Shown: piece by piece, positions 20,401 through 29,500 of the stretch
How the letters are laid out: each line of letters opens with the position of its first letter
Numbering within the stretch: the first letter of the stretch is position 1
NCBI RefSeq assembly: GCF_027941955.1
Contig: NZ_CP115960.1
Location: forward strand, 1,488,001 to 1,552,000
Length of the DNA stretch: 64,000 bases
Source of the DNA: Sphingomonas sp. 7/4-4
GTDB lineage: Bacteria; Pseudomonadota; Alphaproteobacteria; Sphingomonadales; Sphingomonadaceae
Direction of reading: 5' to 3'
Position numbers and translations under genes: made by a program
Notes under the pieces: generated by a model
Seen by the model: only the letters and a program-made list of their open reading frames with translations
Told to the model about the DNA's origin: nothing
The model's database searches: none

Positions 20401-20408
20401 AAATTCAT
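17406..20408 (-). CDS. TonB-dependent outer-membrane receptor for glycans
   Basis: A 1000-residue TonB-dependent transporter. It has a signal peptide (ending 'GTAHAQ'), then a Pro/Ala/Gln-rich stretch, a TonB box region 'DIVVTGYRASIEESL', and a plug with 'FPDKNVADSLQRVPGVIIDRD' and 'VSIRGL'. A 22-strand barrel follows and ends in 'SYKF', the aromatic C-terminus of outer-membrane proteins. The plug sequence is of the large Caulobacter/sphingomonad sugar-receptor type. I choose ATG 20408, preceded by GGAGGAGAGAGGG, over longer upstream readings. It leads the operon with GH43, GH92, GH125 and GH92, so it probably imports mannan-derived oligosaccharides. Confidence 0.93.
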   Translation of the reverse strand: MNFQRNEQGGGSRKRIARDLMLSASVLVAMCGTAHAQDAAATQGAGTAQDAAAPDAPQAEGQEGDIVVTGYRASIEESLSRKREANAFVDVITAEDVGKFPDKNVADSLQRVPGVIIDRDGGEGSRVSIRGLSSDLTLTELNGNFIAGADSDDPSRSFNYLLLPSSLIGSVEVFKSPEARLDEGGVGGIIINHTRKPFDLDPWSGSVSAEGTYSDVTKKVEPNVSGLLSWRNEDKTLGFLVGATYQVRTNRSLSANSDSWHWWTDDKATGPATDVNGKTFANDSAIDYWDSGDGAGQTTQGGTHYSGYWAPQSVSETIMEQKRKRLGIQATMQTRPFDNLEISANYFRFQLNGDYTRSTIKIPEWGFGNFFTDATFDKSGTIMTGATFQVPAEGTGCRVPGNMCTMETPAPQDTYVREKSVSNTYDVRGNWELGHLNVDFVFGKTKATGGPSFQFYAQAKPRNGSVNGNALSTWNFTDQSIAMGFSPNVIQNMLNGVAQIDLGSTGSGFTNSSISQRYAQVDVTRKFDSSFIDSIQVGAKWRDGRVHRETGKFEWYSDAANTLRFQDTPGGALALPEIFYPNSLGNIAGGFQTTAFPAINIQNYIGYLNDTYNGPVRVPEPQNVYNIREKIWAGYAQANFKMDNVRGNIGLRVVNTKQDGTSTDRITYENEYCVNGPGGPFDPNKPVGADGNCTVIPEAQRQVRVFSPNSESKSYTDFLPSFNISWEAMPNLLLRAAASKVIARPGYGDLAGSRGLTFNSDAFVFDRAQFGALPGWFGDGGNFDLKPFNAWQYDVGAEWYFNRGSVLGFTLFRKDVKDFIVPVVIDLPQEVAGQTVTVQQYATQANGTSAVSQGIEVYAQHTLDFGLGAQVNFTYNDTSQADVSLNGTKVGESALVGSAKTQLNASVFYEHGPILLRASYNRRGEVVRGLASGLNIYDDPYDQVDLNAAVDVFRNFQITGSIINLTKSEQRQHLGNDTKDRFVSNVYSGRRAYLGLSYKF

Positions 20409-20505
20409 TCCCTCTCTCCTCCCTTGCGCCGAGACGTGCTCGTCTCCGGCTGGTTGTGATGCCGCGGTCAAATGCGCCGCGATGAACTCACTCGATCCAC
20501 TGCAG

Positions 20506-20545
20506 AATATTAAAAGCAATTTGTCAATTGGATCGGGCCAGTTTG
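20506..20545 (-). promoter_or_regulatory. Candidate promoter/operator of the receptor operon
   Basis: On the minus strand the sequence contains CCAATTGACAAATTGCTTTTA, with a -35-like TTGACA and short inverted arms CAATT/AATTG. The 11-mer TTGTCAATTGG (20521-20531, plus strand) recurs at 25060-25070 upstream of the other mannosidase operon. This suggests shared control of both operons. Confidence 0.5.
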
Positions 20546-20605
20546 TGTTCGCCCCCGACGACCTGTTTGAAAGGGTCGCCTCAGGGCAGGTATCGGTGGT
20601 TCAAA

Positions 20606-22566
20606 TCAGGGTGTCGGCGGGGGCGACGTGGCGCCGCTGGCGTCTTCCCAAAGCGGCCGGGCCATGCGGGCGAACGCCTCGGCCGGCGCCTTGGCGACCT
20701 CGCGGTCATAGGTCAGCAGGCCGTTGATCTCGCCCTCGACGTCGGTGGTCTGGGTATAGACCGACGCGCTGAGGCCATGGAGCTTGGCCTGACGGACGAC
20801 CTCCTCGAACTTGCGCCGATAGCGCGCGAGATAATCGTCGGCGTCCTTGGCGACCTGATAGCTCCAGTTGCGCTTGCCCGCGCGCCAGAGATGGTTCTCG
20901 ATCGGCCGGCCGACCCCGCCATATTCGCCGATCACGATCGCGCGATCGGCCTGCCGGGTCGGGACCTTGGGCACATCCTCATAGGTGTGGATGTCGAACA
21001 TGTCCGATGCGCCGGGCGCGACATCGAGCCAGCCGCTGTCGGCATTGACCAGCCGGCTCGGATCCATGCCCTTCACCAGGCGCGCCAGCGTGGCGGAGTC
21101 GTACTGGCCCCAGCCCTCGTTGTTGACCACCCAGGTCACGATCGAGGGAAGGCGCGCAGATCGCCGATCATCTGCGAAAGCTCGGCCTGCTGATCGCTCA
21201 TCATGTCGGACGAGAGCACGGCCTGGCTCTGGCTGGTGCCCGCGAGGAACTGGTCCTCGCCGCCGCCCGACGGCATGTCCTGCCAGATCAGCATCCCCAT
21301 GTGATCGGCGTCGTAATAATAGCGCGCCGGCTCGACCTTGATGTGCTTCCGGACCATGTTGAATCCGGCTTTCTTCAGGAACTCGAGGTCGTAGCGCATT
21401 GCCGCTTCCGAAGGCGGCGTGAGCAGGCCGTCGGGCCACCAGCCCTGATCGAGGGTGCCGTTCTGGAAATAGGGCTTGTTGTTGAGCAGCAGCATCGGCT
21501 GGCCGGTCACCGTCCCCGGCCCCACCGAGATCTTGCGCATCGCGAAATAGGCCTTCACCCGGTCGCGCGGCGCGCCGGTCGCCTGTGCCACGGCATAGGT
21601 ATCGGCCTCGCCGCGCGTGAAGCGCGCGTCGTACGCGGCGCGGTCGCGCTCGGGCTTGCCGGCCCAGGGATCCTTCACCGTCACCAGCTCGGCGACGAGA
21701 TCGTAGAGGAACGGATCCTCGGGTGACCAGAGATGCGCGTTCGGGATCGCGATGCTGGCGTGGCGGTTGGCGCGCAGGATCGTCGAGGCGATCGTCCTGT
21801 CGCCCGATTTTACGCTGAGGCGCACCGCGTCGGTGTCGTTCGCCCAGGCGCTCAGCGCGACATCGACTTCAATTTTGCCGGTGTCGATATTCGACGTCGC
21901 GCGGACATCGGCGATGTGGAGCTTGGGCACCGGCTCGAGCCACACCGTCTGCCAGATGCCGCTCGACGCAGTGTACCAGATGCCCTCGGGGTTCAGGATC
22001 TGCTTGCCGCGCGGCTGGCTGCCGGCGCTGGTCGGATCGGCGACCTGCACCAGGATTTCGTTCGTGCCCGGCTTGAGCGCGGCAGTGATGTCGAAACCGA
22101 AGCTGTCCGATCCGCCCTTGTGCGCCCCGACCGGTGCGCCGTTGACCCAGACGATCGCCGAATAATCGACCGCGCCGAAATTGAGCATGACGTTCTGTCC
22201 GGCCCAGTCGGCAGGCACGGTGAACTGGCGGCGATACCAGATCCGGTCCTCGGGCAGCACGCGACGCGCGACGCCCGACAGGCGCGACTCCACCGGGAAC
22301 GGCACGAGGATCTTGCCGTCCATCGCCTGCGGCTGCGGCGTGCCGGCTTTGGTGATCGCATAGTCCCACAGCCCGTTGAGGTTCTGCCACGCATCGCGCT
22401 GGAGCTGCGGCCGCGGATAGCTGCGCCACGCATTCTCGGGCGTCACTGCCTTGCCCCAGCGCGTGCTGATCGCGCCGGTATAGACCGCGTCGTCGCGCGG
22501 CGCCTGCTGGGCGAGAGCCGTCACGGGAAGCAGCGCCAGCGCCGAAGCAAGAGTCAACGATCGCAT
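20606..22566 (-). CDS. GH2 family glycosidase (frameshift)
   Basis: A 653-residue family GH2 enzyme with a signal peptide ('LALLPVTALA|Q'), an N-terminal jelly-roll ('GLWDYAI', 'VPFPVESRLSGV', 'WYRRQF') and an immunoglobulin-like domain. The TIM barrel carries 'MVRKHIKVEPARYYYDAD' and acid/base 'VVNNEGWGQ'. The likely nucleophile Glu is in 'IVIGEYGG'. In a mannosidase locus it could be a beta-mannosidase or beta-galactosidase; sequence alone does not decide. The frame breaks at the GGG run near 21147. It starts 11 nt after the stop of the upstream GH92, so the two form one operon. Confidence 0.87.
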
Positions 22567-22577
22567 GTCTCTCTCCC

Positions 22578-24994
22578 TCAGTGCCGCGACATCGAAGGCG
22601 GCGCGTCGCCGGGTGCGCTGCCCCAGGCGCTGGGCTTCGGCCCCATGGTCAGCACCAGCTTGGCGCCATCGGCGATGTCGGAATGGCGGAACCACGGCTT
22701 GCTCCACGGCCGGCCGTTGAGCGTCGCCGACTGGATGTAGAGGTTCTTCGCCGAATTGTTGCGCGCGACGATCTCGAGCGCCTTGCCGTTGCCCATTCGG
22801 AGCACCGATCGGTCGAAGATCGGGCTGCCGATGATATATTCGTCACTCGACGGATCGACCGGATAGAAGCCCAATGCGGCCATCGCGTACCAAGACGAGG
22901 TCGCGCCCTGGTCGTCCATCCCCGAATAACCGTAGCTGCTGGCATCGCTGCCATAGAGATCGCTCAGGATGCGCCGCGTCAGTTCCTGCGTCTTCCACGG
23001 CTGGCCGCTCCACGCATAGAGGAAGGGCGCCTGCTGGTCCGGCTGGTTGCCATGGACGTATTGGCCGATCATGCCGGTGCAATCGCGGCAGATGCCGGTG
23101 GGATTGTACGGCTTCGAGAAGAATTCATCGAGCTTGGCATTGAAGCCCGCGCGGCCGCCGAGCGCATCGATCAGCCCCTGCACGTCGTGCGGCACCAGCC
23201 AGAGCGTCGACCAGCCCGACGCCTCCTTCATCATGAAGTTGTAATAAGGCTCGGCCGGGTCGAACGGCGCGATCCACTTGCCGTCGGCGGTGCGCCCGCG
23301 GACGAAGCCGATCGAGGAATCGAAGACGTTGCGCCAGTTTGTCGCGCGCTTGCGGAACAGCCGCGCATCCTCGCTTTTGCCCAGCCGCTCGGCCATCTCC
23401 GCCATCGCGTGATCGTCCCATGCATATTCGAGCGTCTTGGCCGCGCCCGCCTTGCCGCCGGCATAAGGCGGGCTGGGATTGCCCGCGGGGACCTCGTCCG
23501 AGACCCAGCCCTGCTTGTCATACTCGGCGAGGAAGTCGCGCGGCCCCTTGGGATCGGTCGCGTTCCTGCGGAGGAATTCGTACGCTGCGGCATAATCGAA
23601 CGGGATCCCGCGCCGCATCGCGCCGAGATACAGGAACACGGCATTGTCGGCGTGGAACGAGGTGTTCATGAACCCCGCTCGCGCGCCATGTCGAGCTCGG
23701 ACTGCATGATGTCGCGCACCACTTCGGGCTCCATCAGCTCGAGCAGCACGATCTGGTTGCGCCCGGTATCCCAGAACGGCACCGGCCCGTAGCGGTCATA
23801 GGCCACGGTCTGGGTCTTGCCCTTCGTAGCGGTGAATTGCTCGCTTTTGCGCGCCACCAGCCGCGGGCTGGCGAAGGACTGGAACAAGGTCGAATAGAAC
23901 AGCATCCGCTGCTTCGGCGTCCCGCCGGTCACTTGTACCCGATTGAGCAGCTTCGCCCATTCGGCGCGCGCCTTGCCGTGCACGCCGTCGAAGTCCCAGC
24001 CGGGACTCTCGGTGCGCAGCCGCGCCTCGGCGGCTTCGTAGCTGGCGCCGTGCGCGATCTTGACGAACACGGCCTCGCCCTGCCTCGTAGTGAAATCGAG
24101 ATAGCTGCCCGCAAATCCGCCCTCGATCGTCCGCGCGCCGGGCAGCACGTCCTTGTCGCCGATGCCATAGCCGCGCTGGTTGCCCGGCGACTTGCGGAAG
24201 GCGCCGAAGCTCTTGAACGGCTTGGAGAACTCCGCAACGAAATAGCGCCCGTCGCGCGCCTCGTTGTCGTTGTGCGTGGCGACGACGCCGCGCACGGTCC
24301 GGTCGCCGACGATCTCGACGGTGCCCCCGCGTCCCTGCAAATTGAGGATCACATGCGCGCGCTCGGTCGCCGGGAAGGTGAACCGCATCAGCGCAGTCGC
24401 CTGCGTCGCGGTGAGCTCGACCTTCGTCCTGAAGCTGTCGAGAAAGACCGAATAATAGCCCGGCGCCGCAGTCTCGCGCGCCTTGTCGTAATATGCCTGG
24501 CTATAGACCGGCGGCACCGTCCAGTCGCCGACCACCGGCATCAGCATCGGCGTCGCCCGCGCGCCATAGGTCGGGCCGCCGCCGCCGGTGAAGCCGATCA
24601 TCGTCGGGCTGGTGTAGTAATAAGGCGTCGCGACCCCAGTCGGATAGCTCAGCTCGACGTTGAAGTTGACCGGCGCCGCCTCGACCGCGCTGTGCGGCAG
24701 TCGCGCACCGGGCGAAGTGATTCCCGAATAAAGCGGCTCGCCCGCGGGCGGCGCGTTGCCGATCAGCTCGGGCCTGTCGAGCGGCGCCGTGCCGACCAGC
24801 GGATTGGCCTCATCGACCGGCTCGCGCGCCTGACGATCGTTCTGCGCGTGGACCGCGCCGCCCAATGCGAAGCTGCACGCCGCAGCCAAAAGAGTCCGGC
24901 ACCGGCCGAGCCAAGGCTGCGAGACCCAAATGAGCGCACAACTGCCAGCATTCCCCGAGGCCTCCTCCATATGGGCCTCTGCGTGCCCGCTCAT
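22578..24994 (-). CDS. GH92 family protein, second Gln variant (frameshift)
   Basis: An 805-residue GH92 protein with a signal peptide ending 'LGGAVHA|Q' after an unusually long N-terminal extension; the true start may lie further in. The core has 'VPFWDTGRNQ' and a long C-terminal (alpha/alpha)6 domain. The acid-site motif is 'VHGNQPDQQ', again Gln in place of Glu, and both His of the usual HH pair are also lost. The base region is 'GMDDQGATSSWY'. Together these suggest an unusual specificity, for example phosphodiester-linked mannose, but this is inference. The frame breaks in CCCC at 23673-23676. It is first in an operon with GH2. Confidence 0.87.
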
Positions 24995-25042
24995 CCGCAG
25001 TGAGTCCCTTTCGGGCCCGCCATCGTCGTCCCGATCAAAATG

Positions 25043-25072
25043 CGATTAAATAAACCATTTTGTCAATTGGTT
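25043..25072 (-). promoter_or_regulatory. Candidate promoter/operator of the GH92-GH2 operon
   Basis: The minus strand reads ACCAATTGACAAAATGGTTT in an AT-rich setting, matching the element upstream of the receptor operon (shared TTGTCAATTGG on the plus strand at 25060-25070). It lies about 50-75 nt upstream of the GH92 start. Confidence 0.5.
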
Positions 25073-25132
25073 TCGAAACGAGTCGGTGCACCGTTCCCGG
25101 GCGGGGCAGAAATCCCGATCGCTGCAGCGGAA

Positions 25133-25385
25133 TCAAAAGCATGTCTGCGCCGGTGTGGGCCCGAAATCCCGGATCAAGTGATCGCGCATGGCCGGCGAGA
25201 CCAATGCATCATCCTGAACGAACTGGGGGCGGCGCATCAGCGATGCGGCATGGACATCGTCCGCTTCCTTGTCTCCGGTGAGATCGCCGATCCGCTCCGT
25301 CACGATCGGATAGGCCGACGGGTTTCGCGTCGCGTTTCCGGCCGTCAGCAAAATGCCGTCCATCAGCACGATCTTCGGCGTCGCA
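25133..25385 (-). pseudogene. 3' remnant of a tandem copy of the XRE-type gene
   Basis: An open stretch of about 83 codons that begins with no start codon. It encodes a sequence aligning end to end with the C-terminal part of the adjacent regulator: 'PKIVLMDGILLTAGNA' against 'PKIVLLDGLLLAVGNA', and 'HLIRDFGP' against 'HLLRDFGP'. The two have diverged at many positions, so the duplication is not recent. It sits just downstream of the intact copy, consistent with a tandem duplication that lost the 5' half of the second copy. Confidence 0.7.
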
Positions 25386-25422
25386 TCGCGGGCTGCGGCT
25401 GCGATGAGTCTTTCACCCGTTC

Positions 25423-26310
25423 TCAAGCGACCTTGTCGGTCATCGCGACAATCTGCGACAGCCTCGGCGTCGATGTCGCGGTCAACATCAATTCGCCACC
25501 GCGCGCCGCTGCGATCGGGCCAAAGTCGCGCAGCAGGTGCTGCCGCACCACTTCGGGCACCGTCTCGATATCGTCGATGAATTCCGGCCTGGCCATCAAC
25601 GACGCGGCGTACGCATCGTCCGCCGCGCGGTCCCCCGAGAGGTCGCCGACACGTTCGAGGATCATCGAATAGGCAGCGGGCGTTCGCAGGGCATTTCCCA
25701 CGGCGAGAAGCAATCCGTCCAAAAGCACGATCTTCGGCAGCGAAACGGTGTTGAAGATCAGGAACGACGGCAGATGCTGCACGGTATCGACAACGATCGC
25801 GCATATCTGGCTGTCCACCGGTAGTAGCGGCCCGACATAGCGCACACCCGGACATCCCATTTCAAGCTGCAGGAAACCGCCGACTTCGCGGCGGATGATG
25901 CCGTGTTGATGGCAGAAGCGGCCGCGTTCGAAGAGCGCTGCATGGGTTGCGCGCCAGAAGCCTTCGTAGGCCGCCCCGCGAAAGTCGGTTGCGGCGCGCG
26001 CGGTTTCCAGCAGCTGGGGCGACAGATGCAGGCTGGTTTGCTCGGGCGGCAGCAAGCTCGCTACGTCCACCCCGAACAACGATGCGAAGTCCGTGGGATC
26101 CCGCTCCCAATCCAGGAGCGTGAATCCCGGACATCTCCGGGCCAGAAGATGCGTCAACCGCTCCAGATTATGCGCCGATGGCCGAACCGCCCCGGATGCC
26201 CAGCGGCCCACCAGCGATTTGTCCACGCCCAATTCGGAGGCAAGCCGGCCCCGGCTCATCGAGAGCGCCTTCAGGGCCAGCGTCAGACGTTCGCCAAAGA
26301 TGTGCACCAT
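25423..26310 (-). CDS. XRE-type HTH regulator with large C-terminal domain
   Basis: A 295-residue protein. Residues ~5-65 form an XRE/Cro helix-turn-helix ('GRLASELGVDKSLVGRWASGAVRPS'). The remainder is an alpha/beta domain of unknown type, possibly ligand sensing. I start at ATG 26310, which has GGAGG 9 nt upstream. It is divergent from the autotransporter, and a 20-bp palindrome lies between them. It probably controls the autotransporter and itself. The nearby remnant shows the family has duplicated here. Confidence 0.75.
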   Translation of the reverse strand: MVHIFGERLTLALKALSMSRGRLASELGVDKSLVGRWASGAVRPSAHNLERLTHLLARRCPGFTLLDWERDPTDFASLFGVDVASLLPPEQTSLHLSPQLLETARAATDFRGAAYEGFWRATHAALFERGRFCHQHGIIRREVGGFLQLEMGCPGVRYVGPLLPVDSQICAIVVDTVQHLPSFLIFNTVSLPKIVLLDGLLLAVGNALRTPAAYSMILERVGDLSGDRAADDAYAASLMARPEFIDDIETVPEVVRQHLLRDFGPIAAARGGELMLTATSTPRLSQIVAMTDKVA

Positions 26311-26354
26311 CAAATCGCTCCTCCAATGCGGATGGTTTTGACGATCGCCCGCCC

Positions 26355-26374
26355 AAATGCAACCCGTTGCATTT
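26355..26374. promoter_or_regulatory. Palindrome AAATGCAAC-CC-GTTGCATTT
   Basis: Perfect 9-bp arms with a 2-bp spacer, in the divergent region between the XRE regulator (starts 26310) and the autotransporter (starts 26521). Symmetry and place fit an operator for a dimeric HTH protein. The match to XRE operators is inferred from position, not from a known consensus. Confidence 0.6.
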
Positions 26375-26520
26375 CGAGGTAACGTTCGATGACGGACGGT
26401 GCATCTGATTGCGAGTCCCTCCGCACTCTATCGACCCGCGGCCCGCTTCGGCTGCCGCATCGACCCACGTGGATGTCGTCGGCCGAGGCGGGCGCAATCA
26501 GGAACAGTGGGACTCTCATC

Positions 26521-29500
26521 ATGAACGCTCGGATCTCGAATCTAGCCCCTGGCGCGCGCCGTCGGAAGACCTGTCAGTTCGCTGCGCTCGCCGCCTCGGT
26601 CAGCCTCGCGGCAATCGCGTCACCGGCCTGGGCGCAATGCGTCGAAGGACCGCCCAATACCTACACCTGCTCCGGACAGACCAATGTGCCGCAGATCATC
26701 ACCGCCGACGATGCGAAGGTGACCACCAATCCCGGCTTCGAAGTCGATACCAGCAGCAACGGCAACGGTCTCGCGCTGCAGGTCACCGGCGACGGGCTGA
26801 TCAGCTTCGAAGGTTCGCCCGCCCTGACCGGTGCGGGCGTGCGCTTCTCGACGACGGGGAGCAGCGATCTGTCGGCCGGCGAACTCTCGATATTCTCGAA
26901 TGGCAATATCCTCGCCAACGGCGCGAACGCATTGCGCCTAGACAATGCCGGCGGCGGTGACACCAACGCCCTCTGGGTCGGCTCGATCGTGAATATCTCC
27001 GGCAACGGCGTCTTCACGACCAGCGCGTTCGGCGCGGGCGATCTCAGCCTGATCGTCGACGACGTCTCTGCGCGCGACGACGGAATCCGGGTGTCCTACG
27101 ACGCGAACGGAACCGTGACAGTTACCGCGACCGACCCGGTACTCGGCCACACCGGCGCGGGGTGCGGATCACCGCCGGCGACGCATCCGACAATGTCGAC
27201 CTGACCGTAGGCGACGTGACCGGGGGCACCTTCGGAATCATCGTCGACAGCACCGGCACCGACCTGGTCAAGGTCGACGCGTCGGGGATCGTGACCGGGC
27301 TGAGCGCCGACGGCATCCGCGTCTCGGCCGGCGTCGACACGCTCGGAATCGATATTCGCGCCGCACAGGTTAGCGGCGCAACCAGCGGCATCACGGCCAG
27401 CAGCCTCGGCAGCGGGAACCTGTCCATAGTCGCGACCGGATTGGTGACCGGCGCGAGCGAGAACGGCATCTTCGCATCCAGCCAGGGTCCCGCGGGTGAC
27501 CTGTCGATCACCGCCACCGACGTGTCCGGTTCCTCGGGCATCCGGACCTACAATAGCGGCGTCGGCACCACCACGGTCATCGCGACCGGCACGGTCAGCG
27601 GCTTCGGTGACGACGGTATCAACGTCATCAGCGACGTGAACACCACCGGCGTGCTGGTCGATGTGCATGATGTCACCGGCGCTGGCCGCGGCATCTGGGT
27701 CGATAATCTCGGATCGGGCGACAGCGCCGTGCGCTCGAGCGGTTCCGTGAGCTCGGTATCGACCGGCATCTTCGTCAGGACGACCGCAGCGAGTCAGACC
27801 GCCTCCGTCGACGCGGTCGATGTGACGAGCGACACCAGCGGAATCAACGTGACCCACGAAGGCGTCGGGCTGGTCAGCGTGAACGCGACCGGAAACGTCG
27901 TCGGAACACTGGGCAGTGGCATCGCGGTCAATGCCGGTCTGGGATCGACCGATCTCCGGGTCACCGCCGTCAACGTGACCGGCGGCAATTTTGGCATCCG
28001 CACCCTCAACGAAGGCACCGGCGAGACCTTCATCGCCGTCACCGGGCTCGTCGTCGGGGGCGATGCTGGTGTCTACAATTATGGCATCCTGGCGCAGAAC
28101 CGCGAGGGAAAGACGACCGATCTCTTTTTGCGCGCAGCCGAGGTTCAGGCGAGTAGCTATGGCATCATCGCCGAAAGTGACGGACTGGGCACGATGACCG
28201 TGATCGCCGACAAGGTGACCAGTCAGACCAAGGCCGCCGTGCGGGTCGCCGCCGAGGAGGCAGTCGGCGCGGTCGACGTCACCATAAGGGAGGCGACGGG
28301 TGGCACCACGGGCATCGAAGTCTTCAACATGGCAAGCGGGTCCGCCAGCATCGAGGCTACCGGAACCGTCACCGGCTTGAGCGAAGCCGGCATCTCGGTC
28401 GAGGCCGGCGTCAATTCCACCGACATCGACCTTCGCGCCAACGCAGTGAACGGGCAGACTGTCGGCATCCGGACCACCAATTTCGGGACGGGCGACACGA
28501 ATATCGTCGCAACCGGCCCGGTCGCAGCGGCGACCGGCTTCGGCATCAGGGTGGTGACCGGCACCAACGCCGGGAATATCTCGATCACGGCAGTCGACGT
28601 CGCCGGCACCTATGGAATCGGCGCAACCAGCGACGGCACCGGATCGACCAGCATCGTCTCGACCGGCAATGTCGTGGGCTTCTCCGGCGATGCCGTTCGG
28701 ATCGAGAACAACGCCACTGCGACGGACGCGTTGGTGGACGTCCATAATGCAGAGGGCGCCCTGTTCGGGATCCAGGTGGACAATGACGGGACGGGAACCA
28801 CGACGGTTCGTGCCAGCGGCACCGTCACCGGCCAGGCCTTTGACGGGATCGTGATCAGGGCCGGCACTTCCGCGCAGGACGTTGCCGTCGAGGCAATGGA
28901 CGTGACTGGATCGTCCGGCGTCACCGTCACCAATTTCGGTCTCGGTTCCACCAGCGTCAGCGCAACCGGCGTCGTCACCGGCGAGGCGGGCAATGGCGCG
29001 GGCATCGCGATCGTGGGCGGTACCGGATCGACCGATATCCGCGTGGCGGCCGTCAGCGTGCAAGGCGGCGCGGACGGCATCACCACCAACAATGACGGCA
29101 GCGGCGAGACCTTCATCGCCACCACTGGGCTCGTCTCAGGAGGAGAGTCCGGCGTCTATGCCCGCAACGGCGTGGGCGCGACCGATCTGACGGTCCGCGC
29201 CTCCGCAGTCCAGGGCGGCGGCGAGGGTATCGGCGTGGAGAATTTCGGCAGCGGCAAAACGACCGTCATCGCCGGAACCGCCACGGGTGGAAGCGGGGCG
29301 GGAATTCGCACGTTCGCCGGGACAAATGCCGGCGACATCGCGATCGAAGCCGGGACCGTATCGGGCGGCTTCCACGGCATCCTCTCGCGAAACCAGGGAA
29401 CCGGCACGACTTCGATCACCGCGACGGGGCTCGTTACCGGCGGCACCTACGGCATTCGCGCCACGAATGAGACAGGTTCGACCGGGCTGACGATCCACGC

